From: Siphonodentalium dalli
Taxonomy: Eukaryota; Mollusca; Scaphopoda; Gadilida; Siphonodentaliidae
DNA length: 64,000 bases
Assembly: GCA_032622095.1 (NCBI GenBank)
Contig: CP136066.1
Span: 232,568,961 to 232,632,960 of the forward strand
Direction: 5' to 3'
The notes below the pieces were generated by a model. It was not told where the DNA came from. It worked only from the letters and a program-made list of their open reading frames with translations, and made no database searches. Positions 48,851-59,402 of the stretch are shown here, piece by piece. A program made the position numbers and the translations under genes. The first letter of the stretch is position 1. Each line of letters opens with the position of its first letter.

Positions 48851-49760
48851 ACTCTGAGGGGGTCTTCTTTTCTCCTTCCTTTATTTTGGTAATTTTTCCT
48901 CCCCTGATTTGATACCCATTTCGGTTCTTCTCTTTTAATTCTGCTTGAAGAGTTTTCCTTTGGTCGCGTTGTTCGGGAGTGAGGTCCCTGGCTATTACTA
49001 AGTCTTCAAAATCCTTATCGTTGAGAGATGGGATTTTGTGTGCATTGGAAATTAGTTGTTTTAGTTGAGTGCCGCTTTCTAGAGTGACCTTGATTGGACG
49101 GAATTTCTTCCTCTCTCCTTTAGGTCTTGGGCCTAACCTGAACACATTTTTTATGATAAGGTTCCCACTTCTTTGATCTTCTGGAACAAGTTTATCATAT
49201 ATTAGTTGTATTATAGTGCTATCATGTTGTTTTCTCTCCTTCGGGTCGTTGCTGACGCTTTCTGGTACATTAAACATACATAAGTTGTGTTCTCTCCTCT
49301 TTCTTTCTTCTTTTTCATTCTCTCTGGCTTCAATCTCCTCGAATATTTCTTTCTTCATCTCAGCTTTGATATCTGCCGTTGCTGCCTCAACTTTATCCCC
49401 AATGCTACTTTCCACCTGTTTTACTTGTTCCTCCAACTTCTCAAATCTTTCATTATTGTTGTTATTCATCGTAGTCAGAGTTCCGCTTATCTGCTTTAGT
49501 GTGGGTAGTGACTGTTCATCTAGTCTACATAGCCATCTGATTCCTGCTGTTGTGTCTGTTTTTCCCGTTGCATGTTTGTTCAAGACATCATAGACCTCTT
49601 CTGGAATTTTTGCACATGGTAGGCATACCCATCCTTCACAGGATTCACATTGCATTCCCTTACACTCTTCTGTGAATTTCTTCTCACAATAGAGACATTC
49701 CCAAGTTTCTTTGCCTTTCTTTTGGGATCTTCTTCCCGTTGTTCTTAACAAACTCGCCAT
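48849..49760 (-). CDS. CR1-like ORF1: PHD-type zinc finger, coiled coil, RRM-like (303 aa)
   Basis: Probably an RNA-binding chaperone of the retrotransposon. A Cys-rich PHD-like finger spans residues 22-79 (Cys 22, 25, 33, 38, 41, 46, 49 and 78; WECLYC, CESCEGWVCLPC, WLC). The final Cys expected after WLC is replaced by LD. A coiled coil follows at about 85-155 (KLEEQVKQVESSI, then many E and K), then a basic RRM-like or L1-transposase-like domain at about 157-265 (HNLCMFNVPES, KNVFRLG, RPIKVTL). The C-terminal tail is basic. ATG at 49760 lies ten bases after the third hairpin in the transcript. The stop overlaps the start of the ORF2 frame. No internal damage. Confidence 0.85.
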   Translation of the reverse strand: MASLLRTTGRRSQKKGKETWECLYCEKKFTEECKGMQCESCEGWVCLPCAKIPEEVYDVLNKHATGKTDTTAGIRWLCRLDEQSLPTLKQISGTLTTMNNNNNERFEKLEEQVKQVESSIGDKVEAATADIKAEMKKEIFEEIEARENEKEERKRREHNLCMFNVPESVSNDPKERKQHDSTIIQLIYDKLVPEDQRSGNLIIKNVFRLGPRPKGERKKFRPIKVTLESGTQLKQLISNAHKIPSLNDKDFEDLVIARDLTPEQRDQRKTLQAELKEKNRNGYQIRGGKITKIKEGEKKTPSE

Positions 49761-49769
49761 TTTACGGCA

Positions 49770-49785
49770 GTGAGATAATACTCAC
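49770..49785. other. Hairpin 1 between ORFs
   Basis: Inverted repeat GTGAG-ATAATA-CTCAC, preceded by GGCA. Closest of three to the ORF1 ATG. Confidence 0.75.
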
Positions 49786-49814
49786 ATATCCGTTTAATTT
49801 GTTCTCTATTGGCA

Positions 49815-49830
49815 GTGAGACAAAACTCAC
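49815..49830. other. Hairpin 2 between ORFs
   Basis: Inverted repeat GTGAG-ACAAAA-CTCAC, preceded by GGCA, with the same context as hairpin 1. Confidence 0.75.
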
Positions 49831-49900
49831 AGTTCCAATATAATTATATCTTCAGTTATATTTATTGTTGTTGATATGTAGTTTATTTTATTTATCGGCA

Positions 49901-49916
49901 GTGAGTCAATACTCAC
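49901..49916. other. Hairpin 3 between ORFs
   Basis: Inverted repeat GTGAGT-CAAT-ACTCAC, preceded by CGGCA and followed by AGATCCG. The longest stem of the three. Confidence 0.75.
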
Positions 49917-49947
49917 AGATCCGAATCGGCATTATTACTATATATCA

Positions 49948-50667
49948 TCAGTAGGCTGGGTACATACATCGAATGATTCTTTTCATCCACACAGCTGCTA
50001 GAGTTTTGTCTGGATGGACACCGTCCTTGTATAAGGAGAAGTTGCTTGAATAATGTGGGACCTCCCCAGGTCTTTTTCTGATTATCTGAAGATCGTATTC
50101 AAAACATGGAGTAGATCTGGAATTGTTCGTTTTTATCCAGTCATTTATTGCTTTGATTCTTCGATTTGACGTAATTGTGTCACTTCGAAAGCTGGCTGAA
50201 TTGCTGTGCTGTCTACTTTCATTCCAATTCGTCAAACTGATTGGGGGTATCTCAAGAAAGATTACCGAAGTCTGTGGAATGTTTGTGTTGACAAACCTTT
50301 TGAAACTTCTATATGATGAAGTAGTATTGTCTCGTGCCTGTCTATCTGACTTGTGTCGAAGATATATGAATTCTTCCAGTTTGATAGTGATGTCACAGGT
50401 GCCCGTCCATATGTAAATCTCTATCTTCTTCCCTTTGTTTTCCTTTTTGTTGACAATTTTTGGTAGAGCACAATGCAATTTTCCGAGGATTTCTCTAGTT
50501 GTTTTCCCTGGGAAAATCATCCATATTATTTTGCTTCCGTACCCATTCTTCTCCGTTTGTTCTTTTATGTATCTGCCTTTGCTATCCGACGCTAATATTC
50601 TTATATTCTCATCCTCATATTCGTCGCATTTCTCTGTGCAATTTCTTCGCAATTTCGTGACACTCAT
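49948..50667 (-). CDS. SGNH/GDSL-hydrolase-like ORF of the retrotransposon (239 aa)
   Basis: SGNH-hydrolase (esterase) type domain. Block I is LASDSKG at residues 25-31 with S29 as the candidate nucleophile. WTGTCDIT near 87-94 stands where the family has GxND. DGVHPD at 215-220 supplies the Asp-His pair. The middle is basic, and VIFLEIPPIS near 135-144 is a typical core strand. Esterase domains are known in ORF1 of CR1-like elements; the role in transposition is not established. It is on the same strand, 187 bp upstream of ORF1, and open from an ATG at 50667. No internal damage. Confidence 0.72.
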   Translation of the reverse strand: MSVTKLRRNCTEKCDEYEDENIRILASDSKGRYIKEQTEKNGYGSKIIWMIFPGKTTREILGKLHCALPKIVNKKENKGKKIEIYIWTGTCDITIKLEEFIYLRHKSDRQARDNTTSSYRSFKRFVNTNIPQTSVIFLEIPPISLTNWNESRQHSNSASFRSDTITSNRRIKAINDWIKTNNSRSTPCFEYDLQIIRKRPGEVPHYSSNFSLYKDGVHPDKTLAAVWMKRIIRCMYPAY

Positions 50668-50989
50668 TTACAAGTTAAATATATGCATGTTTAGATAAGA
50701 TTTTATCATAAAATTTACATTAATATCATTATAAGAATGTGTATTTGTATATCAGATACAATTTTACATAATACGACTTGTAAAAACTCAAGATTATTAA
50801 AGATTATGTTGAAAATCCTCGCCGGATTGAAAACCGCCTGCGTGCCTGTTTCGACAGGAGCTTGGAGGCATTGTTGAATTTGTTCTCTAATCATCAAAGG
50901 TTGCACAGGTATTTGCTTATCATTAATTTAATCATTTGATTTAGGACTGAAAAAGAATTGTTTCTGTTTTCAAATTGAAAAGATCAATC
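50668..50989. other. Probable leader of the CR1-like element
   Basis: A 63-codon minus-strand ORF (50715-50906) has no recognisable domain. The true 5' end of the element is not visible. Confidence 0.4.
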
Positions 50990-51282
50990 GTACTGCCCTG
51001 CTGGACAAAACAAGTGTCCAACTGTCCATTGGCACCGCGGTGTGTTTGGCGTTCGACGGCGGTGTCAGAGTTTGTAACTGCAGTTGAGCATCGGCCGAGC
51101 GGCAAGTACACCATGGCCGACCGTCAAGTACACATGTACACCATGGCCGAAAAGCAACTACACCGCGGCCCAACTGTAGTTAGCTGGTGGAGCCGCTGTG
51201 TAGTTGCATTTCGGCCGCAGTGGCAATGCTATTAATCGCACCGTGGTTAAGTGGACACTTGTTTTGCCCAGCAGGGTAGTAC
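50990..51282. mobile_element. GC-rich MITE, family A copy 1 (complete)
   Basis: Terminal repeats GTACTGCCCTGCTGGACAAA and its counterpart ending TTTGCCCAGCAGGGTAGTAC, about 30 bp each with few mismatches. The interior is made of imperfect GCGGCCGAACGGCAAGTACA-type units of about 22 bp in both orientations. No coding capacity. Copies 2 and 3 are at 53758 and 55380. Confidence 0.85.
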
Positions 51283-52239
51283 ATGTGTATTCAGTTCAAA
51301 TTCATATGTACAGATATCTTTCAGACTTTCATGTTTACAAAATGTAGGCGCGCATAGTCCCGCTCGCTGGGTTTTGGCCAGCCGCACGGTTTCTATCAAG
51401 ATAAAATATACAGCGGAAATACATTCATAAATGTTGCGTAAATTGAATTAGTTTACTCACGATGGATGCCCATTGAAACTCTTTGATGGTTTAACACTGC
51501 TTTATCCACTATCCGTAAGGACAAGTGAATGTTACACACTGTGTTTTCATATTGTACATGCTCCTATATTAATTGTAATTCATAATTATTAATAAGGAAT
51601 TAATTTAATACTCCGATTCAATGCTGACAAAATAAATACGGTAACATCTCCCGGCCACGTGGTCTCGCTTTGATTTTCCAGGAATTTATGTGACATCATA
51701 AGCCATACATAGAAATCGTTCAAATGTATTTTTAGCTTCGAATCATTCAGTCTCAGACAGATAGTGCATTTGACACTTCACATCGTGTGACGTCAAAAAA
51801 CTTAAACTGCCAATCATCGTGGCACGAGGGATCACCTTTTGATGAATGCCGACAATGAATGTTGGTTTTGGAGAATTCATTTGATATTTTGCTACAACAT
51901 TCAAACTGTTTCTTTATACTTGTACGCTCTCCGTATTTGGCCTAGGCACGCAATTGATCGCTCACTGGTTTTCAATTTTAGCCGCGCGATGGTGCGCAAG
52001 AGCGATCGCGCGCCTCAAAAATTAAAGTCTGATCTTTCTGTTGATTCCAACGTTAACACTATTACTAGTACTTAATATTTTTACCACTTTAGAGGGCGTT
52101 CTTTATTAGATGAACATTATTTTACCCACAAGTCATGATTTTAAGGTGAAGTTGAACAGAAGCGAGCGCTAAGCTTTGTTTTCATTAACGCATGCTCACA
52201 CCAGGACGGTGTGGTAATAATAGTAATAGCATGATTTTG
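51283..52239. other. No gene or repeat recognised
   Basis: Mixed-composition sequence. The ORF at 51839 (78 codons) has no protein-like signal. Confidence 0.5.
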
Positions 52240-52345
52240 TCGGGCACCTTGGTTTCTTAACAGCCCTCCAGGAATGATTAACTCCGTCTCGGGTCTATAA
52301 ATAGGCCCTCGGGCTGTTAATCATTCCTGTCGGGTCCAGGTGCTA
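52240..52345. repeat. Imperfect palindrome of about 100 bp
   Basis: AGGAATGATTAA and TTAATCATTCCT face each other across a loop of about 45 bp, with TAACAGCCC/GGGCTGTTA and GGCACCT/AGGTGC pairs extending the symmetry. Probably a small foldback element or its remnant. Confidence 0.55.
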
Positions 52346-52428
52346 CCACGGCCGAGTACTAGTAACTTTATAACCATGTGGCGACTGCAGTAGCGTTCTT
52401 TAATGTGCACACACCAAGGCGGAATTCA

Positions 52429-53063
52429 GGAGAAGTCGGCCCCGCTACGAAGTCGGCCCCAAAGAAGTCGGCCCCGTACGAAGTCGGCCCAGCTATTAAC
52501 AACAGTTAGTGACATGTTTACTCAATTGAGTAACATACATGTATACCAGGTGTCACGGAAACCTTGTTCAACACTACATTGTATATGACTTAGTGTTGAT
52601 CTTTATCGGCGTTTCGCTGACTGCTTCCATGTGGAAATCCCTCTGGCGCGACGCCCATTATAATTATGACAGGACATTGTTTAGGTCTATAGATTAATTG
52701 GCTGACTAATACCATGTCTTGTATATATGGCTATTTTTCCGGTACAGATTTAAGTTTCCGTTTAACGAACCTATCGACATATCTATGTAAAGCCATGACA
52801 GTGCGCGATAAGCAAATGGATTGCCAGGAGGTGATATAATCCTCCTTGACACCATGTGACCAAAACATGGTCACATAAAATGGAATGCTACGAGGTGATG
52901 TAATCCCTTATGACACAGTGTGGCGAAATGTCGGTCTCATCTTATTGTGCCACAGGCATTAACAAGCAGTAAAATAATAATGGGGCCGACTTTTCTTGAC
53001 CAATCTTTAATTTACCCGGGCCGACTTCTCTTGTGGCCGACCTTGTTTTGGGCTGACTTCTCC
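52429..53063. mobile_element. Foldback element with repeated GAAGTCGGCCCC ends
   Basis: The left end has four direct GAAGTCGGCCCC motifs starting GGAGAAGTCGGCC. The right end has the complementary GGGGCCGACTT, GGGCCGACTTCTC and GGGCTGACTTCTCC. Between them is a diverged tandem pair (GAGGTGATATAATCC, GAGGTGATGTAATCC). No ORF. The target duplication is not clear. Confidence 0.6.
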
Positions 53064-53159
53064 AGATACCCCGAGGCATGTACACAGGTCAGCCATTAAT
53101 GTCCGCACCCCCAATCAGACAGCATACTGCAGAACAACAAAATACCTGGATAGATGTTG

Positions 53160-53350
53160 TAATGGGGGAAGTCGGTATTTTTGCATTCGGATCTTTATTC
53201 AGTGATCTCAAATGAGACTTTTCAGCTTTACAAACTTGGTATCTGACCGAGTTCTGATTTTTGTCAGAATACCCTGACCAGGTTGCGATCCCCTAGCACG
53301 AGAGACCAGTACACTACAGTACCTCTCGGCTATCGACTTCCCTAGATTTA
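53160..53350 (-). mobile_element. Possible tRNA-derived SINE
   Basis: On the minus strand TAGCCGAGAGG at 53322-53332 matches a pol III A box as in Leu/Ser tRNAs. GGGATCGCAACC at 53281-53292 is a degraded B box at tRNA-like spacing. An unrelated tail follows. The cloverleaf is not intact, so it is not a working tRNA gene. Boundaries are rough. Confidence 0.45.
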
Positions 53351-53757
53351 AGTAATTGACCCCCTCTATAGTGGTGTCACCCCATGTAATACTGCTGTAT
53401 TATATAAGAAATGAACGGCGGGTTCAATGTGGTCATCGGATTTTGACCGTAAGAAAAATTCAGCAAACTGCATGAACCCCGAAGTAGTAAAGCCAAAAAA
53501 ATATATACCTGTGTTTCCGGTGACCCGCCCACCCCTATTTCGGAGCTCCCGACGGTTTTCATTTTATTCATTTTGCAAAATTCCAACGCATCCCGTTTTA
53601 TTAGCTCAACTTACTTTGTAAGTTTGAGCTATTGCCATGGGTTGGCGTCCGTCATCCGTGTGTCTGTGTGTCCGTCAACAATTTACGTTGTCGCGGGATA
53701 CAGGTTGTGCCTTTAGTCTGATCTCTTTGAAATTTGTCATGAATGTTGACATTGACA

Positions 53758-54034
53758 TGTACCCTGCTGGACAAAACAAGTGTCCATTGGCACCGCGGTG
53801 TATTTGCCATTCGGGTGCAGTGTCAGAGTTTGTAACTGCAGTTGAGCGCCGCGGCCGAGCGGCAAGTACCGGTACATGTACACCGCGGCCAAACGACAAG
53901 TACACATGTACACCATGGCCAAAAAGCAACTACAACGGGGCCGAATGGTATGTTCACCGTGGTTAGATTTCTGGTTTGTATTGTCTTTTTTCAGTTTGAT
54001 GAATGTACATACACAGCGGCAACTACATTTGTAC
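53758..54034. mobile_element. GC-rich MITE, family A copy 2 (right end missing)
   Basis: Begins GTACCCTGCTGGACAAAACA inside a GACATGTAGATGGG target of the 165-bp repeat. It returns to that repeat at TACATGGGAACG without the right terminal repeat. It contains the TTTGGTTTGTATT-type insert absent from copy 1 but present in copy 3. Confidence 0.7.
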
Positions 54035-55379
54035 ATGGGAACGAATCATTTTGGGGTCTTTCGATCGAAAAACATCTTGGCGGCCATCTTGGATTTCAAG
54101 GTTGTGCCTTTAGTCTGATCTTCATGAAATTTGTCATGGATGTTAATATTGACATGTAGATGGGAACGAGTCATTTTTGGGTTGTTCGGCCAAAAAAACA
54201 TGGCCGCCAGCAGCCATCTTGGATGTTACTCTTTGCATGACTAAATCCTTTGGCGCGAGCTGCAGATCGTAGCTTTGGTCGGATCTTCATGAAATTTGTC
54301 AAGGATGTTAACAATGACATGTAGATGGAAACGAGTCCTTTTGGTGTCATTCGGCCAAAAAACATGGCGGCCAGCAGCCATCTTGGATTTTACTCTTTGC
54401 ATGACTAAATCCTTTGGCGCGGGCTACAGGTCGTACCTTTGGTCTGATCTTTATGAAATTTGTCATAAATGTTGACATTGACATGTAGATGGGAACGAGT
54501 CATTTTGGGGTCATTCGCGAAAAAAAATCGCCGCTGGCGGCCATCTTGGATTTCAAAATTAAATCCATTGGCGCGTTCTACAGGTCGTACTGTTTGTCTG
54601 ATCATCATGAAATTTGTCATGGATGTTAATATTGACATGTAGATCAGAACGAGTCATTTTGGGGTTGTTCGACCAAAAAACATGGCCGCCAGCAGCCATC
54701 TTGGATTTTACTCTTTGCATGACTAAATTCTTTGGCGCAGGCTACAGGTTGTAGCTTTAGTTGGATCATCATGAAATTTGTCATGGGTGTTAACAATGAC
54801 ATGCAGATGGGAAAGAGTCCTTTTGGGGTCATCCGGCCAAAAAACATGGCCGCCAGCAGCCATCTTGGGTTTTACTCTTTGCATGACTACATGTAAATCC
54901 TTTGGCACGGGCTACATGTCGTATCTTTGGTCTGATCTTCATGAAATTTGTCATGGATGTTAACAATGACAGGTAGTTGGGAACAAGTTATTTTGGCTGG
55001 TGGCCATCTTGGATTTCAAAATTAAATCCATTGGTGCGGTCCACAGGTTGTACTGTTCGTCTGATCATCATGGAAATTGTCATAGTCGTAATATTGACAT
55101 GTAGATGGGGGAACGAGTTATTTGGGTTCGTTAGGCCAAAAAACATGGCCACCAGTAGCCATCTTGGATTTTACTCTTTGCATGACTAAATCCTTTGGTG
55201 CGGGCTACAGGTCGTAGCTTTGGTCGGATGTTCATAAAATTTGTCATAGATTTTAACAATGACATGTAGATGGGAACGAGTCCTTTTGGGGTCATTCGGC
55301 CAAAAAACATGGCCGCCAGCAGCCATCTTGGATTTTACTCTTTGCATGACTAACTCCTTTGTCACAGGCTACAGGTCCT

Positions 55380-55778
55380 TACCCCGCTGGACAAAACAAG
55401 TGTCCATTGGCACCGCGGTGTATTTGCCGTTCGGCTGCGGTGTCACAGTTTGTAACTGCAGTTGAGCACTGCGGCCGAACAGCAAGTACACTGCGGCCGA
55501 ACGGCAAGTTCACTGCGTCCGAACGGCAACTACATATGTACATGTACATGTACCCTCGCGGCCGAATGACATGTACATTTTTGGTTTGTATTTTCTTTTT
55601 TCAGTTTAATGAAAGTACATGTACACCGCGGCAACTACACCATGCCAAATAGCAAGTAAACCGCAGACCAACTGTAGTAATCGGTGGAGCCGCGGTGTAC
55701 ATGTAGTTGCATTTCGGCCGCGGTGGCAACGCTAACCGCACCGCAGTTAATTTGACACTTGTTTTGTCCAGCAGGGTA
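55380..55778. mobile_element. GC-rich MITE, family A copy 3 (complete, 399 bp)
   Basis: TACCCCGCTGGACAAAACAA at the left and TTGTTTTGTCCAGCAGGGTA at the right, inserted in the 165-bp array. Interior GCGGCCGAACGGCAA units are repeated. Longer than copy 1 because of an internal insert. Confidence 0.88.
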
Positions 55779-57231
55779 CTTTTGTCAGATCATTATGAAA
55801 TTTGTCATTAATGTTGATATTGACATGTAGATGGGAATGAGTCATTTTGGGGTCATTTGGCTAAAAAACATGGCCGCTGGCAGCCATATTTGATTTCAAA
55901 ATTAAATATTGGCGCGGTCTACAGGTCGTACTGTTCGTCTGATAATCATGAAATTTGTCATGGATGTTAATATTGACAGGCAGATGGGAACGAGTCATTT
56001 TGGGGTAGTTTGGCCAAAAAACATGGCCGTCATGAGCATCTTGGATTTTAATCTTTGCATGACTAAATCCTTTGGCGCAGACTACAGGTCGTAGCTTTGG
56101 TCGGATCTTCATGAAATTTGTCATGGCTGTTGACCTTGACATGTAAATGGGAACGAGTCCTTTTGGGGTCATTCGGTCAAAAGACATGGCCGCCAGCAGC
56201 CATCTTGGATTTTACTCTTTGCATGACTAAATCCTTTGGCACAGGCTACAGGTCCTAACTTTGGTCAGATTATTATGAAATTTGTCATGAATGTTGACAT
56301 TGACATGTAGATGGGAATGAGTCATTTTGGGGTAATTGGGCCAAAAAACATGGCCGCTGGCAACCAACTTTGATTTCAAAATTAAATAGATTGGCGCGGT
56401 CTACAGGTCGTACTGTTCGTCTGATTATCATGAAATTTGTCATATATGTTAATATTGACATGTAGATAGCAACGAGTTATTTTGGGGTCGTTAGGCCAAA
56501 AAACATGGCCACCAGTAGCCATCTTGGATTTTACTCTTTGCATGACTAAATCGTTTGGCGCGGGCTACAGGTCGTAGCTTTGGTCGGATCTTCATGAAAT
56601 TTGTCATGGCTGTTGACCTTGACATGTAAATGGGAACGAGTCCTTTTGGGGTCATTCGGTCAAAAGACATGGCCGCCAGCAGCCATCTTGGATTTTACTC
56701 TTTGCATGACTAAATCCTTTGGCACAGGCTACAGGTCCTAACTTTGGTCAGATTATTATGAAATTTGTCATGAATGTTGACATTGACATGTAGATGGGAC
56801 TGAGTAATTTTGGGGTAATTTGGCCAAAAAACTTGGCCGCTGGCAGCCATCTTTGATTTCAAAATTAAATCGATTGGCGCGGTCTTCATGTCGTACTGTT
56901 CGTCTGATTATCATGAAATTTGTCATGGATGTTAATAATGACAGGCTGATGGGAATGAGTCATTTTGGGGTAGTTCGACCAAAACATGGCCGTCATGAGC
57001 ATCTTGGATTTTACTCTTTTCATGACTAAATCCTTCGGCACAGGCTCTAGGTCGTACCTTTGGTCAGATCATTAGGATATTTGTCATGGCTATTGACATG
57101 TACAATGTAGACGGGAACGAGTCATTTTGGGGTCGTTTGACCAAAAAACATGGCCGTCAGCGGTCATCTTGGATTTCAAAATTCAATCCATTAGCACGGG
57201 CTACAGGTCGTATCTTTTGTCGGATCATTAT

Positions 57232-57906
57232 TAGCTCAACTTACTTTGTAAGTTTGAGCTATTGCCATGGTTTGGCGTCCGTCGTCCGTGTGTGCGTGTG
57301 TCCCTCAACAATTTCCTTTGGCGCGGGCTACATGTCGTACCTTTGGTCTGATCTTTATGAAATTTGTCATGGATGTTGCACTTGACATGTAGATGGGAAC
57401 GAATGGCCGCTGGTGGCCATCTTGGATTTCAAAATTCAATCCATTGGCGCGGGCTATAGGTCGTGCTGTTCGTCTGATCATCATGAAATTTGTCATGGAT
57501 GTTAATATTGACATGTAGATGGGAACGAGTGATTTTGGGGTCGTTCAGCCAAAAATCATGGCCGCCAGCAGCCATCTTGGATTTTACTCTTTGCGTGACT
57601 AAATTCTTTGTCGCGGGCTACAGGTTGTAGCTTTGGTCAGATCATTATGAGATTTGTAAAGGCTGTAGATGGGAACAGGTCATTTTGGGGTAATTCGGAA
57701 TAAAACCTGGCTGCCATTGGCCATTTTAGAATTTATTCTTTGCATCAATAAATCCTTTGACACACCATAATCACCACATCCCTGATCCGATCATTATGAA
57801 ACCTGTCATGAATGTTGATATTGACATGTACATCTAGTCTTACTTAGACATTTCAATTAGCACCTTTCCTATTCCTCCATTTACTGTCCCCTACTAAGTT
57901 GAGCTA
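57232..57906. mobile_element. Complete 675-bp element with TAGCTCAACTTA termini
   Basis: 12-bp terminal repeats TAGCTCAACTTA and TAAGTTGAGCTA. The interior includes 165-bp-type units, so the tandem repeat probably originated within this element family. Confidence 0.65.
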
Positions 57907-58678
57907 CAGTGTCATTGACACTTTCATTACATTTGTCATGGATGTTAAAATTGACATGTAGATGGGAAACGAGTAATTTTGGGTTTGTTCGGCCAAAAAC
58001 ATGGCCGCCAGCAGCCATCTTGGATTATACTCTTTGCATGACTAAATTCTTTGTCAAGGGCTACAAGTCGAATCTTTGGTCCAATCATCATGAGATTTGT
58101 CATGGATGTTAACAATTACATGTAGATGGGAAAAGATTCATTTTAAATTCAACCAAAAAACCTGGTCGCCAGCAGCCATCTTGTATTTTACTCTTTACAC
58201 AACTAAATCCTTTGACACGGGCTACATGTCGTATCTTTTGTCGGATCATCATGAAATTTGTGAGGGATGTTAACAATGACATGTAAATAGGAAGGAGTCT
58301 TTTTTGGGTCATTTGCCAAAAAACATGGCTGTCGCGGCCATCTTTGATTTTAATCTTTGCATAACTAGGCCTTTCAACTTTCCACATTCCTAATCGCTCC
58401 ATTAACTGTAAAACATGAAATTATTCCCTTTCCACGTTAGCTACAGTGCCATTGACACTTTCATAATTACATTTCAGTCAATTCACATTTTCAGCTGCAT
58501 ATACATGTATATGTAAACCAATTTCATCATTAAAGAAATTGCAAATTCATCGTTGATTCCATCATCTCAATATTTCATTAAAGTGAGACTTTATGTTCAC
58601 ACATTGATTCATTCAGGCAACATTTTCTCCATTTCTACACTGTTCATTGCATTGATCGTCTTCAATGGGGATAGTCTA

Positions 58679-59402
58679 TCTATTATATATTTTGGAAGAT
58701 CTGTCTGTGTGTGTGTGGTGTGTGTGTGTGTTCGCGATGAACTCGAAAACGGCCGACCCGATTTCGATGAAACTTCGTATGTGAGGATACTATCGGTCGG
58801 GAAGTGGCATAGGCATATTAATTTTCAGATCCGAGGTTAACTTTTCACGTGCCGAGGTCAAATCTGTTTTTACGCCGTTTTGCGCTAATATATTTCAGTT
58901 CGGTGCTCACAAATCGATTCAATATAGCGCGAATAATAAATTGCCAGTCATATAATGTTCACGGTTAGAATCCGTGGCGCTTCCTCTTTCAAATGATGTA
59001 TCACACGCCTGTGTACGTTTAAAGTTTCTACCTTAATTATCGGGAAGAACGCAGGACCATGCTTCGCTCATCGAAAAACATTCGGTAAATATATTACGCC
59101 GTCAACGATCGTGACGTGATCGCATTTAACTCTTAACCGGCCGATGTCGCGTTAACTCATCACCGGCCGAGGTATCCTCAAATGACATTGGGCAATATAT
59201 ATATCTCTCGGAAACGGGTGGAGCTATCGACTTGAAATTTGGTATGTGAATGTATCTTGCCCCGGATACGAATTATATCGGGTCGCCGAGCCCGTGCGAC
59301 GCCAGCTTCGCGCATGCGCAGACCAGATCTCGGAAACGGGTGGAGCTATCGACTTGAAATTTGGTTTTTGAATAGCACGGACGAAGTCGGGTCACCTTCT
59401 AG
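58679..59402 (+). mobile_element. Helitron-like non-autonomous element (724 bp)
   Basis: Starts TCTATTATATATTTTGGAAG after an A and ends CACCTTCTAG before a T, matching the TC start, CTRR end and A-T insertion site of Helitrons. It runs through the familiar GTGTGTGTTCGCGATGAACTC opening and two copies of CTCGGAAACGGGTGGAGCTA. The hairpin expected near the 3' end is weak (GACGAAGTC). No terminal inverted repeats, target duplication or coding capacity. Confidence 0.6.

Larger units (their letters stand above)
45758..50906 (-). mobile_element. CR1-like non-LTR retrotransposon, three ORFs, near full length
   Basis: On the minus strand, in order: an SGNH/esterase ORF, a short spacer with three hairpins, a PHD/coiled-coil ORF1, then an overlapping ORF2 with AP-endonuclease and reverse transcriptase. 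The 3' end has a short tandem repeat (GTAATCACAG), as CR1, L2 and Rex-type elements often do. Esterase and PHD domains are both established in CR1-like ORF1s; having them as two separate ORFs in one element is less usual. The exact 5' end was not located; 50,668-50,906 is probable leader. Confidence 0.82.
53601..57906. mobile_element. Inverted-terminus element spanning the 165-bp repeats
   Basis: Left termini TAGCTCAACTTAC occur at 53602 and again at 57232, each followed by AGTTTGAGCTATTGCCATGG and a TGGCGTCCGTC stretch. One right terminus TAAGTTGAGCTA ends at 57906. The 57232-57906 copy is a complete 675-bp element; the 53602 copy may share the right end or be truncated. Non-coding. Elements with this start are widespread in marine invertebrates, from general experience. 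Confidence 0.6.
54035..58375. repeat. Tandem repeat array, unit about 165 bp
   Basis: Roughly two dozen diverged units (spacing about 127-170 bp) with landmarks GACATGTAGATGGGAACGAG, CATTTTGGGGTC, CATGGCCGCCAGCAGCCATC, TTTGCATGACTAAATCC and ATCATGAAATTTGTCATG. Two unit types alternate, one with GATTTTACTCTTTGC and one with GATTTCAAAATTAAATCC. Interrupted by a MITE at 55380. The inner GGCCGCCAGC/GCTGGCGGCC is palindromic. ORFs in both strands are repeat artefacts. Confidence 0.9.

Noticed and set aside
49216-49593. Plus-strand ORF of 125 codons rich in Ser, Leu and Phe
   Set aside because: Antisense shadow of the coiled-coil region of ORF1.
53281-53332. Functional tRNA gene
   Set aside because: Only pol III boxes are recognisable; acceptor and anticodon stems do not form.
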